From Topomyia yanbarensis (Eukaryota > Arthropoda > Insecta > Diptera > Culicidae): a stretch of 64,000 bases of DNA. This document shows, piece after piece, positions 35,001 to 44,430 of the stretch (position 1 is its first letter; each line of letters opens with the position of its first letter). The notes under the pieces were generated by a model. That model was not told the origin of the DNA, did not search any database, and worked only from the letters and a program-made list of their open reading frames with translations. The stretch spans positions 85,248,370 to 85,312,369 of the forward strand of contig NC_080671.1 of NCBI RefSeq assembly GCF_030247195.1, written 5' to 3'. Position numbers and translations under genes: made by a program.

Positions 35001-38000
35001 ATTGGCACCTTTAAGCTAACGCAAACCTGCCTTATCAAATAAACGAATTGAAAAAAAAAAAATTGAGAAATTTTGCTGGCCAATATTCAACAGATGTACT
35101 TAGAAACAGCGTATTTCACTGAAAAAATGTTATCCCACATTCTACCGAATTTAGGGCTCTAACGATATCTAACGACGTGATGACCAAGCTGGAACTGTCT
35201 GTACATTATTGATACTCTTTTTCAGTATAAGGACTGTATCGAATATAAATTTACATACTTTTCTTTTACATCGTATAAAAATGAAGTTTTATTGTTTGTT
35301 TGAATAAAATTTTCTTCTTTTATTCTACGAGGTTGAACTTGAACATTATGAAGACTGTCTTTCTGAACAAAATCTATATCCTGATAGTTGCTTTGGTTCA
35401 GTGCTTCGACGCTGAATGCGGATACTATGCTTTTCATATATAAGTATAGTAAACTCCATATCTGAAAAATTTTCGGGTATTCCACACCTAAAAATTCAAA
35501 GTTTTTTTTTTATTCCAATTATACATTGCGGTGTACACTTAGTGGGAGAGGGAGATTTATTTTGAAGATTTTTAAACGGACTTGCCTATAATAAAAAATA
35601 CACGGTAAATTTCAATTTTATGAATAAGAAAGGATACAGTCTTTTTTATGCGGTTTTTTATGCGACTTTTTTATGCGGATTTTCAAAGTTATGCGTTTTT
35701 TATGCGGATTTTCAAAGTTTTGCGGTTTTTTATGCAGCTTCCTTTTAATTTTTAGGGCATCACCAGAAGCGACTTTCATCGAAAGATAGATCCTCGTGAA
35801 TGCACATGCTTAAACAAAAGATATAAAATGTTATTACTAGTCTTTGGGTTAAGAATATGAGAAGCATTATTGATCCAGTCAAAATAAAAACAGAAAATGA
35901 CTGAATACCTTTTTACCTTTCTCATAATAAAACTTATGCAATCGGTCGGAATTTCGACTTTTTAACCGAGGCCCGCAGAGCCGAATCTCTTATACCATTC
36001 GACTCAGTTCGGCGAGATCGGAAAAAAAGTGCTCAGAGACTGTATTTTTTACTTTTTTTACTTGGTGGTAAAGCTTTTACGCCGACCCGGCACACGTTCA
36101 GTAGTTAGACCCTACTATCGATTTCGTCCATCGTGTGCCAGAGTAAGGGACTTTGAACAGAGAAGATAACTCTAAACCCTATTCCTCTAAATTCCACCAA
36201 GAAGTCCGACATTTGCCTGACCCCCCGAATTTCATTTGAATTGACTACTTCGGGGGGAGGCGTGCTAATGCACTTTACTTGATTACAGGTCTAGCTTGTC
36301 GTGCTAGATTTCGCTTGTCTCGTAACCGCCATATCAGTCCTGCGTGGCATGATATTCTACATGCCTTCCTCTCTACGTTGACCAGTTGGATGCCGTGGTT
36401 GATCCGGCGATACCGGTTGGAGGGTGGCTTCCGGTTCACTGTGTCCCAAATATCCTGGTGGTTTGTCGCGTTCGGTGCTACTAGGCGTAGTCCCCGACGG
36501 TGGAGCTAGCCTACCTCGTCGGAGAGTTCCCCGACGAACGAATGTCTCCTACAACCGTTGACGGACACGTTATTCTTCTTTAGATGCAGTCCGGCAGAAT
36601 GCCAAGGTCAATCCAGCGATTCTCGGTGGAGGATTGCGTCCGGTTCACTGGTGCCCCGATGATTCAAGCCGGTGATTCGCTACGGACTACTCGGAATAGT
36701 CCCCGATGGTAGAATCTTCCTACTCCGACGAAGAGCCGGCAGTGGAAGATCTTCCAAAACCGATGCTACCCGGGCAGATGCCGAGGTCGGTCCTGCGATT
36801 CAGGGTGGAGGGTGACTTCCACTTGACAGGCGCCCCGACGAGCATCTGCCGGAGCAACTTCCCGATCTACTCGAACTAGTCCCCGCCGGTGGGCCTACTC
36901 CGACGGAGAAATTTCCCGACGTTGAAATTTCTCTCGAAATCGTTATCTCGATGCTGGTCTGATAGGTGCCGATGTCGGTCTTCCGATTCCGGGGAGTCAT
37001 TAAGTGACTTTACGCTTGTCTGGACAAGCCGCAGACTCAGGTGATTCGCATTTAATGCCAAAAGATCCTGACTCCTGTGTTGCAGAAGAAAAAGAGTTAA
37101 GTAGCCGGAAATCTCTAAGCTTGCTCATATGACCCTACTCCACGCTTTTTTAAACTTTCTTACTTCAAATCCTTGCTCTTCCTTGAGTACCATGGCTCTT
37201 AATATTGAAAAATATTTCACACCTTATGTATTTTTTATGCGGATTTTCAAAATTATGCAGTTTTTTTATGCGGATTTTCAAAGTTATGCGGTTTTATTTT
37301 ATGCGGATTTTCAAAGTTATGCGGTTTTTTATGCGGATTTTCAAAGTTTTTTTATGCGGATTTTTTTATGCGGTACGTATCCCCCGCATAAAAAAACTTC
37401 AGTGTATTTTGCAGAATCCCCTCTTACTCTTTTATTCCACATGTTCATCCTCACTCGCTATTCTAGAATGCTCTAGAACACTTCGATACAAGCATCATAT
37501 ATAAGAAGAATGTCTTCTAAGCTTTCATTTGGTAAGTGTTGAAGCGATACTCATTTCTTTTTTAATGAGAGACACAATGGATAGTAGAGTGGGACAGACG
37601 GTTACATGAAAAAATAAAATTTTGCTCCGAGTAACTTTTTGGGTCCCATTTAGCTACCAGAACAACTCTGCAAATTTTGAGCTCGATCGGTGAAACTATA
37701 TTTTTGCGCCCACGGTTTAAAGTTTACATGAGATTTCGTATGGGGAAATTACCTTTTGCAAAATAATTATTCCAAAAGTCGCCCGTTACCTCTTAAACAT
37801 AAATAGATGTCTGATCTTTGTAGGAAATTTTTCAATAAAATAAAGCCTCGAAGACTGCGAAACGATTTGACGCTTGTGAAAAAAGTTATTAAGCAAAAAA
37901 CGACTGATGCTCTGAAGATTGTTGAAAATTTCAATTTTCATAGCATCACTACTACTGAGGGCATGTTCAGGAGTGTTTCATTTCTAGATTCATAATTTTG

Positions 38001-41000
38001 ACAGTTCTATAATATAAAACTGAAAATTTGAAAACTAGAACTTGCTGTCCCCAGCAGCAGTTTTCGCGGGTGTTCCATTCAGTTTAAAATTTATGTCTCG
38101 CGATGCCTTTAGCGTTGCTGCATTCAAATTTATTTTTCCCCAGTCTATCGGGTCTAAGCGTCTGTGCTGAGTACTCCCCGTGTATTTAAAACGCAGTTCT
38201 AAATGTGTTTTAAAATCAGCAACAAATAGAACGCCGTCGTATAACAGTTTTAAATTTTAAAACAAAACTGTTCGAAATTACAAAACAAAACGCTCTGCTG
38301 CACCCAAAACGCGAACCGCATGAATTACATGCGAATAAGCATGATTCTAATGAGAATTTTGCATTGTAACTGGTATAATGCATATAAAGCGATATTGGTC
38401 CGGGACAAAAATGCATTAAGGCGATTACACCACAGAAACTTACACAAACCCACAGTTGAGAATGTATTAGTGAATTTAACGATATCGGAGCATTAGTATT
38501 AAAATGACTCCGCACTAATACACATGTAAAGGACATCTCCACTCGGATACATGTGTGCTCTGAAAATATTAATACACGCTCAAGGACCAGTTTCCATTTC
38601 GCCTTTCTACTGATCACATGCTGCATATTGGAGAGAACAGTTTATAGCGTCATCAAATTGGTGGGGTGTGGGTGATGATTTTGTTTTGATAATATGTTGA
38701 GCTTTCGGCGTTCTCTAAACCCTAAATTTACCAGCGATATGCGAGTTCTAGCCACTAGATAGGTTCATAAATAATGATTAATGATTATTTAAGCGCACTA
38801 TACGCAGGAGAAAGTTACCTATATGGGAACATTGGGTTAACAAGTTAATTCAACATTTATCGGATAGAAGCCGTCCGCCAATCATTTCTGGCATTCCTCA
38901 TATCAACAGTACTTTCAGGTGATATCATATCAGTATTTTGCAGTAAAAGTATCTAAATTTAAAGTATCATAAACTATAAGGGCAGTGATGACATGGTTTT
39001 GCACTTTTGAGTAGCAGTGGCACTGGCAGTTAATTTCAGTTTATATTATTTCCCTAACATGCGAATCTAGCGCACATCATCGCCCTGGGCAACGATCATC
39101 GCAAATCAATCTTCCACTCTTCTCTGAAGCACAGAATGAGAGAGCGATGATTTTACTGCAAAAACCATTCGCTATGCGAAAATAACAACGCGTATATCAC
39201 ACACTCTCGTGAACGTAAACTGTTCCCGTGTTTAGTGTGGTTGGAATTGAGTTGTTCGCAGACAAAGAAGCGTAACTGTGTATGAAGACAGAAGTTCTTA
39301 CAAACACCACAGAGATATTCATGTATAGAATACACCACCTTTTTGGCAGACTCAGCAAGCAAAATCAACTAATACTTTTACATGCGGGCAGATAATATGG
39401 TAGCGTGTATTCTCAATCAATTTATTTCATCATGAATCAAGCGGTGTTGGTATAATGCAGTAGCTATGCTTGGTCTACAATGCGAAGAAAGCATGATTCT
39501 AATTCGGAATATGCACGAAAGGATGTAATGCCTTTTTTGCTTTGGGAAATTGTTTTGGGTGTACCAACACCGCTTGATTCATGATGAAATAAATTGATTG
39601 AGAATACACGCTACCATATTATCTGCCCGCATGTAAAAGTATTAGTTGATTTTGCTTGCTGAGTCTGCCAAAAAGGTGGTGTATTCTATACATGAATATC
39701 TCTGTGGTGTTTGTAAGAACTTCTGTCTTCATACACAGTTACGCTTCTTTGTCTGCGAACAACTCAATTCCAACCACACTAAACACGGGAACAGTTTACG
39801 TTCACGAGAGTGTGTGATATACGCGTTGTTATTTTCGCATAGCGAATGGTTTTTGCAGTAAAGTCATCGCTCTCTCATTCTGTGCTTCAGAGAAGAGTGG
39901 AAGATTGATTTGCGATGATCGTTGCCCAGGGCGATGATGTGCGCTAGATTCGCATGTTAGGGAAATAATATAAACTGAAATTAACTGCCAGTGCCACTGC
40001 TACTCAAAAGTGCAAAACCATGTCATCACTGCCCTTATAGTTTATGATACTTTAAATTTAGATACTTTTACTGCAAAATACTGATATGATATCACCTGAA
40101 AGTACTGTTGATATGAGAAATGCCAGAAATGATTGGCGGACGGCTTCTATCCGATAAATGTTGAATTAACTTGTTAACCCAATGTTCCCATATAGGTAAC
40201 TTTCTCCTGCGTATAGTGCGCTTAAATAATCATTAATCATTATTTATGAACCTATCTAGTGGCTAGAACTCGCATATCGCTGGTAAATTTAGGGTTTAGA
40301 GAACGCCGAAAGCTCAACATATTATCAAAACAAAATCATCACCCACACCCCACCAATTTGATGACGCTATAAACTGTTCTCTCCAATATGCAGCATGTGA
40401 TCAGTAGAAAGGCGAAATGGAAACTGGTCCTTGAGCGTGTATTAATATTTTCAGAGCACACATGTATCCGAGTGGAGATGTCCTTTACATGTGTATTAGT
40501 GCGGAGTCATTTTAATACTAATGCTCCGATATCGTTAAATTCACTAATACATTCTCAACTGTGGGTTTGTGTAAGTTTCTGTGGTGTAATCGCCTTAATG
40601 CATTTTTGTCCCGGACCAATATCGCTTTATATGCATTATACCAGTTACAATGCAAAATTCTCATTAGAATCATGCTTATTCGCATGTAATTCATGCGGTT
40701 CGCGTTTTGGGTGTATAATGCAGTAGCTATGCTTGGTCTACAATGCGAAGAAAGCATGATTCTAATTCGGAATATGCACGAAAGGATGTAATGCCTTTTT
40801 TGCTTTGGGAAATTGTTTTGGGTGTGGGGATGTGAATGTTTCAGTTCCAGTTCTATTTTGAAACTCCTATACAAAATAAAACGCTCCTGAACATGCCCTG
40901 ATGGTCGAATTAAATACAAAAAATTTTAACTTTCACTTATTATGTACAAAAAAGCCTCAATTTATCCTTCAAAAGTCTTGTGAAGTGACCAAACGGTACA

Positions 41001-41723
41001 GATAATTGATTTCGACACATTAAGAGAAGATCAAAACAAAATTGTATATAATTGGACAACCAACAGCAGTGGTGCTAGAAAAAATGAATGTTTAATCAAT
41101 CGTCAGATCATCGATCGGTTTCTGCTTAATTACTTTTTTCTCGAGCGTCGGATCGTTTCGTGGTCTTCGAGATTTTGTTTCTTTGTTAAATTTCCTGTAA
41201 AAGCCACATATTGATTTATTTTTCGCAAGCAATGGGCGACTTCTGAAGGAATTGTTTTGTGAAAGTTAACTTTCTCATACAAAATCCCATATAAACTTTA
41301 AATAGTGTGCACAAAAATATAGTTTCAGATATCGAGCTAAGAATTTGCACAGTTGTTCTAGGACCGAAATGGTACCTAAAAAGTTGCTCGGAGCAGGAAT
41401 CTAATTTTTGTCCCACCCTAATGGATAGTTTTGTAGCAGTTTCGTAGCTAGTTCTTGTCGATTATGTACAGTTTGTATAATAATCCTACTCCCACTGCAG
41501 CTGGTTAATATATTCGTTAAATACTACGAAAACAAGTGTGCTCAAACTCTTAGCTGATCTACCACTAATTTTCACTTTTCTCTTTTCAGTTAACAACCGA
41601 CTGACAACGGATCGAGGTTGTAGCATACGCGGTGCCTCGGCGGCAGAAACATGCACGGATATCAACAACAACCAGCAGTACGAACGATGCTCCCTTTGCT
41701 CCTGGAGTCTCTGTAATCGATAA
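26054..41723 (+). CDS. gene B: secreted ten-cysteine core protein with TPTLPTSP / CATC repeat linker, split by a 14.6-kb intron
   Basis: Exons at 26054-26108, 26170-27021 and 41590-41723 (346 aa). Intron 1 is 61 bp; intron 2 is 14,568 bp; both are phase 1 with GTAGTG and GTAAGT donors. A second in-frame ATG at 26060 could be the start. The signal peptide MAITVTLLLFAAAIYEVNS precedes QLVC-YQC-VDC and a fourth Cys. A 254-residue linker follows with seven TPTLPTSP-type units. The last units add CxTC pairs (CATC three times, CPTC, CATC) in roughly 25-residue repeats, so this protein has ten extra cysteines. After FYIC the reading enters exon 3: VNNRLTTDRGC, ETC, CSLCSWSLCNR and stop. There is no anchor. 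The exon 3 link rests on phase and on the family pattern, since no other exon lies between. Function unknown; a disulfide-rich mucin-like secreted protein is likely. Confidence 0.8.
26259..26730 (+). repeat. coding repeats in gene B exon 2
   Basis: Seven TPTLPT(S/G)P units. The first three are spaced about 19 residues, separated by DTTYSTDI-type phrases. The later ones are spaced about 25 residues and carry PTCATC at the junction. Codons vary between units, so the protein repeat is kept while the DNA has drifted. This suggests selection on the protein sequence, though no rate test was done. Confidence 0.85.
27359..28973. mobile_element. 'CCTTTCTC' foldback element
   Basis: The ends ttttgcctttctcgtataaagaaag (27359) and its inverted form at 28949-28973 begin two long arms. 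The outer arms pair over several hundred bases. Shared inverted phrases are gctcccataagacgctattg, acgttcaacattactt, ccacattggccacc, and aactcttaaccgatttttacaaac. A (GT)-rich patch lies at 27480-27520. Fragments of the family are at 4780, 35925, 53527, 55072 and 55494. No transposase is seen. One arm is interrupted by the 120-bp MITE. Confidence 0.75.
27935..28057. mobile_element. 120-bp MITE with CCTTCCGG termini, copy 2
   Basis: It is closely similar to 18044-18163. It sits inside the left arm of the foldback element at the point where the right arm reads straight through (ctattgaatttcatt), so its insertion is younger than the arm duplication. Confidence 0.75.
29389..30702 (+). CDS. ORF1 gag-like nucleic-acid-binding protein of the I-clade element
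   Basis: The intact frame runs from ATG 29389 (437 aa). The N-terminal part (STGPFVVFFRPKTKSLNLLQ onwards) resembles the RNA-recognition-like region of I- and Jockey-type ORF1 proteins. Three CCHC-type knuckles follow near residues 190-245: CTKCKQLGHTATHC, CGKCGENHLDDSC and CPYCAENLHDISAC. A basic region (SYRKRRNISS) and a C-terminal acidic/hydrophobic tail end the protein. It would coat the element RNA. The stop TAA at 30700-30702 overlaps the ORF2 start, which points to coupled translation. No break is seen in this frame. Confidence 0.85.
   Translation: MASSPDGQMEIESTPKALPRPKQYPELSTGPFVVFFRPKTKSLNLLQISKDLTERFSAVIEIKKVRSDRLRVVLTNSKQANDIACCEHFTKDYHVYIPAVKVQSEGVVTDDSLTCEDLLQYGVGRFRDRLLQPVKILECKRLHSVVVAGDGSKTYPQSNSYRLTFAGTALPNYVLLHKVRLPVRLFVPRVMNCTKCKQLGHTATHCSNKARCGKCGENHLDDSCSKNAEKCPYCAENLHDISACPAYKLRGDKLKRSLAGRSERSFAEMLKKATPPTSTNIYAHLPPIEGEADDPQEGTSTRAPRSYRKRRNISSPKVRCKGQKVSLDGTQKVTSIGSVATKPKQLAPGLGGINSEKEFPALPGTSKIPSVPLFQFENNRGTGIIKLSDIVDWIIKTFNITDPIKSLMLAFLPTVRTFLKQLTAKWPLLSAIVSFDG
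30695..32464 (+). pseudogene. ORF2 5' part: endonuclease and first half of reverse transcriptase
   Basis: It starts at ATG 30695, inside the last codons of ORF1. The apurinic-type endonuclease spans about residues 10-230, with QWNCRSI, CETWL, GDFNSHGTEWG and GSDHLPI. RT entry motifs follow: NNKAPGPDRIKFN, KPGKPASDHNSYRPIAML, DTQFGFRKGKGTND, and motif A FLDIKGAFDSV. The frame then leaves the RT and stops within a few codons (32464). The break coincides with a deletion of RT sequence up to the ADD motif, seen in the next frame. Confidence 0.85.
32455..34214 (+). pseudogene. ORF2 3' part: RT catalytic end, RNase H and Cys/His tail
   Basis: The continuing frame resumes at RQLADDGVVSV (RT motif C; the second catalytic pair is present), so the segment between motifs A and C is lost, by my estimate several tens of residues. 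Downstream are the thumb (VKYLGVWFDSKGTWG) and an RNase H with FYTDGSS, AELAAIQ, VSDSLSS and WVPSHCSIPGNEKADSLAK, the four acidic sites being kept. The Cys/His tail CACGDGYHDIEHIVWACTEY follows. The stop is at 34212-34214. The frame differs from the 5' part. Confidence 0.85.
35640..37400 (+). repeat. block bounded by tandem TTTTTTATGCGG repeats
   Basis: About 28-30-bp units of ttttttatgcggattttcaaagttatgcgg occur in a short array at 35640-35740 and a longer one at 37228-37380, both in the same orientation. The right array ends in a palindrome (atgcggtacgtatcccccgcat, 37370-37391). The enclosed 1.5 kb contains a foldback fragment (35925-36030) and R1-type 3' UTR units. This may be a single composite element or repeated insertion beside an array. 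Confidence 0.65.
36290..36930 (-). repeat. R1-type 3' UTR tandem units, inverted
   Basis: On the minus strand three units start near gtaggcccaccggcggggac, gtaggaagattctaccatcgg and gtaggctagctccaccgtcgg. They contain cagtgaaccgga-gc and cctccaccc-gaatcgc-gga. They match the unit type downstream of the R1-clade relic at 8805-9490, and are clearly more GC-rich than the surroundings. No ORF2 sequence is attached. Confidence 0.65.
37585..41420. mobile_element. hAT-like element with perfect 8-bp duplication
   Basis: Target duplication atggatag at 37577-37584 and 41421-41428. The ends are TAGAGTGGGACA and, inverted, TAGGGTGGGACA. The outer 400 bp at each side form inverted arms (shared: gctccgagtaactttttgggt, aactatatttttg, gcatgttcaggag). 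The centre is filled by the long palindrome at 38301-40824. No transposase is found. The 8-bp duplication and end sequence fit hAT. The right end lies only 161 bp from exon 3 of gene B. Confidence 0.8.
38301..40824. repeat. giant inverted repeat: 1,152-bp arms, 109-bp spacer, spacer repeated outside
   Basis: 38301-39452 and 39562-40713 are inverted copies; the few mismatches noticed are near 38898 and 39150. The spacer with its border (39451-39561, 111 bp) occurs again as a direct copy at 40714-40824. The whole is bounded by cacccaaaac on the left and gttttgggtg on the right, a 10-bp terminal inverted repeat. The mirrored 71-codon frames (39153-39368 minus, 39646-39861 plus) come from the palindrome. 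No recognised protein is encoded. Confidence 0.9.
41590..41723 (+). CDS. exon 3 of gene B (cysteines 6-10)
   Basis: The acceptor cttttctcttttcag precedes VNNRLTTDRGC (first residue split across the intron), then ETC, ERCSLCSWSLCNR and TAA. Spacing is as in exon 3 of A, C and D. It lies 14.6 kb from exon 2 but has no upstream exon of its own. If it were not spliced to gene B it would be an orphan exon. Confidence 0.8.
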
Positions 41724-43824
41724 ATAGTGGTGATTGTGATGATAGAAAGAAAAATTTTTACATTGTGAGATAGATATTTGAAAATGTGATTAAATAGAAA
41801 CGAATTGGTAGGCCCGGTAATAGATCAACTTCTACTTCCATAAAATTATTACCCTTGCAATTAATAGATTATAATTATTGCACAGTCAGAAGTCCATCGA
41901 TGATGTGTGTAAATTTGTTCGATCCAAATAATGTCTGTATATGCCAAAAAGATTACTTCACATGCTGCCGAACAGAAATCACCGATATGTTATCTGTATA
42001 TATTTACACTAATTATTGATATTTATGGAAGGCGGAATTTGATCGCATTTCTGGCGTGATTGCCATTTCTTCCGTCGCTTAACGAGTTGAGTTTATCAAA
42101 TCAATATCGACTGGGATGACTAGATATTTCGGGTAAGAGTAAACCTTGAACCATTATTCAACGCAACGCGTAGCAAAGTTTTTGCGTTTTCAAAAGGCAG
42201 CCTTTTTTGAAGAAGCAAAGTTTTGTTCAGTTGCTGTTGTGCTATCTTAGCACTTCGATTTTTAAAATTTGCGATTGAATGTTTTTAAATTTATAAATGT
42301 TAAAAACATTGCGGAGAAGACAATCGATGCATCCAAGTTTTCTGTACTAATCTCTCGAGTTATGCGAAGATTGGTTGACTGTATTGACATTTTTTGCTTA
42401 AAATGCGAAGTCGCTGGAATGCGAGTTAAAAGTCGTCGTTGTTGTGCTATCTTATGACAAACACCATTTTGGGATAGACTGAGTTAGATATATAGTGGTA
42501 CTGAATTTTAAAATCTCTGCAAGGTGGCATTTTCAGAATTTTAAAACAAAAAAAAAGTTGATATGAGAAATAATCTTCTTCGAATACCTTTCAAAATGAA
42601 ACAAGTCGTCCGGAAATCGAATAAAAATTGAAAGAGTTGTATTTGATTTGAACATATATACTGTTGCTTAGGAAATAAAAATCTTTAGAATTGCCTGAGA
42701 CAGCAGCGCTTAATTTACTGTTAAAAAATTATTCGCGGTGATCTCGAAATTTGGAGAAGTCAATACATTTAAAATTACGGCCTTCGATAACTGTGTGAAG
42801 AGTTGAACCAAGCTTCTCATACATAATGGGTGTGGTCCACATCTGAATTATTACCCAACGACTCCAAGAACCATCAGAATTGGTCAATGCACTTTAAGAA
42901 TTGTTTTGATCATAATAGTGATTTGGTCAGTGCCGTCTTTTATTTAATGTATTATGAAAGATATTAAGAATACGGTAAATAATCTAACACTGTCGTTCCC
43001 CTTGGTCGATCGGTATTTAAGTCCTACTGTATTAAACAACAGTAATTTATTTTTACTGCTTCCACGCTTATTCATGTGATGCGGAACAGTTTTTCATTGA
43101 TATTTCCTTGATCTATTTATAAATCTAATGATTGGAGATAATGCCTAAACGTCAATACGATATTTCTCAAGACATTAAACCACAGTCTAAACAGTTTAGA
43201 AGGATTAAAAGGCGATTGGGTGAAACACATCGCTGCGGTAAATCCTGATAAGGTTTGATAAAATTCACATGAACTTGGAAGCGCAATATACCCACCAGGG
43301 AACCCCCTGTTGTATACTTCTACATTTGAGCATTTTAGAGCCAGTGCTAGACATTTTACATATCTTATACTTTTTCAAAGGATGTCTAGTGAATCGCCTA
43401 CAGTATGGAAGATTTCTGGATTTATTGCATTTACAGTCATTTTTATCAATTTGAAAGGAATTAGAGGTAAGCTTGACACTATGATTAAGGCAAACGCCGC
43501 ACACGACTTTTCCTAGAAAAGAAATTATGAATCACTAGGATATGGATTTGAACCTGCTTTTCAGTTTTATCACAACAGAACACAACACAACGAACAGATT
43601 AACGGACTACTCTGCATTACGACCGATTGCATCTTCGAATGTAAGTCAAGTCCAACCGAACAACATTCGTATAAAAATTCAATCTGTCAACATTCAGAAA
43701 AAGGCGGTAAATGTTCAGCTGTGCTACGAAAAGCGTTTGTTCATGATGAAAATCAATTTCCTTTTAAACACGACTGGATGTTATATTTGAGGAACACTCC
43801 GGGGTGAATGTTTCTGTGTACTTT
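41724..43824. other. intergenic DNA between genes B and C
   Basis: No clear polyadenylation signal was found close behind gene B. The words gttgtgctatcttag and gttgtgctatcttatgacaaa near 42238 and 42440 recur, pointing to an unidentified repeat of about 250 bp. No gene is supported. Confidence 0.45.
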
Positions 43825-44082
43825 GGGACCATTCATAAATTACGTAACGCTTTTAGGGGGGAGGGGGTACGACAAGTTGTGACAAGTTGTGACATAGGGG
43901 GGAGGGGGTGTTAACTAGATCGTTACGTAACATGTTTTCATCGAAGAAAAAAAAATTTTCCTTGGAATTTGTTACGTAACAGGGGAGGGGAGGATGGAAA
44001 CATTTGTGACGATTTGTTACACAGGGGGAGGGGGGAGTCAATTTTGGGCAATTTTTGCGTTACGTAATTTATGAATGGTCCC
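43825..44082. mobile_element. MITE with GGGACCATTCATAAATTACGTAACGC ends
   Basis: The left end gggaccattcataaattacg and the inverted right end (44055-44082) pair over about 27 bp. Direct CTTT flanks (43821-43824 and 44083-44086) fit a 4-bp duplication. G-rich stretches fill the middle. A partial copy lies at 12048. Confidence 0.75.
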
Positions 44083-44266
44083 CTTTCAAAACTGTCATTT
44101 GTTGTTGCTGAAGAAACATGCGGGTCTGAGTTATTTCATCGAACTGGTCATTTAGCCTAAAGCTTTTTTACCGAATTTAGTTAGTTGTGTGGTATTTGTC
44201 ATATAGGCGAATTTAGTTAGTTGTGTGGTATTTGCACACAAAGTTTTAAACTATAGCTATTATTTG

Positions 44267-44430
44267 TTTTTTTTATTTCAATTATAGAGGTTTTAACCTT
44301 AAGGTCATTCGCCTCTTCGGGTTAGAAAAATCTCTTAGGAAAAATTTCTAACCCTATGTGCGGGGTCGGGACTCGAACCCAGGTGCGCTGCGTACAAGGC
44401 AACCGATTTACCAATACGCTACGCCTCCCT
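44267..44430 (-). mobile_element. tRNA-derived SINE, minus strand
   Basis: On the minus strand it has a B box GGTTCGAGTCC (complement of 44369-44379), an A-box-like tagcgtattgg, the body agggttagaaatttttcc and an A-rich tail. It is the same family as 2322-2487. Confidence 0.75.

Larger units (their letters stand above)
29058..35060 (+). mobile_element. full-length I-clade non-LTR retrotransposon, RT-deleted
   Basis: A 6.0-kb element bounded by a 15-bp target duplication: aattgagaaattttg at 29043-29057 and 35061-35075. It has a 5' UTR (29058-29388), ORF1, ORF2 overlapping ORF1 by 8 bases, a 3' UTR with a long C run (34580-34604), an AATAAA at 35038-35043 and an A tail (35051-35060). The gag knuckles, AP endonuclease, RT and RNase H order matches the I clade; MosquI is a known mosquito member. 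The copy lacks the middle of the RT and so could not move by its own protein. It lies in the same sense as gene B. Confidence 0.9.
27022..41589 (+). other. intron 2 of gene B, expanded by transposon insertion
   Basis: The homologous introns in genes A, C and D are 70, 62 and 60 bp. Here the donor GTAAGT (27022) and acceptor ttctcttttcag (ending 41589) are separated by 14.6 kb. The space is mostly a foldback element (27359-28973), an I-clade LINE (29058-35060), the atgcgg-repeat block (35640-37400) and a hAT-like element (37585-41420). The remaining short stretches (27030-27358, 35076-35639, 41429-41589) hold nothing recognisable. Confidence 0.75.

Noticed and set aside
39153..39861. Two identical 71-codon frames in opposite orientation
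   Set aside because: They are created by the long palindrome; no recognised domain or codon bias.
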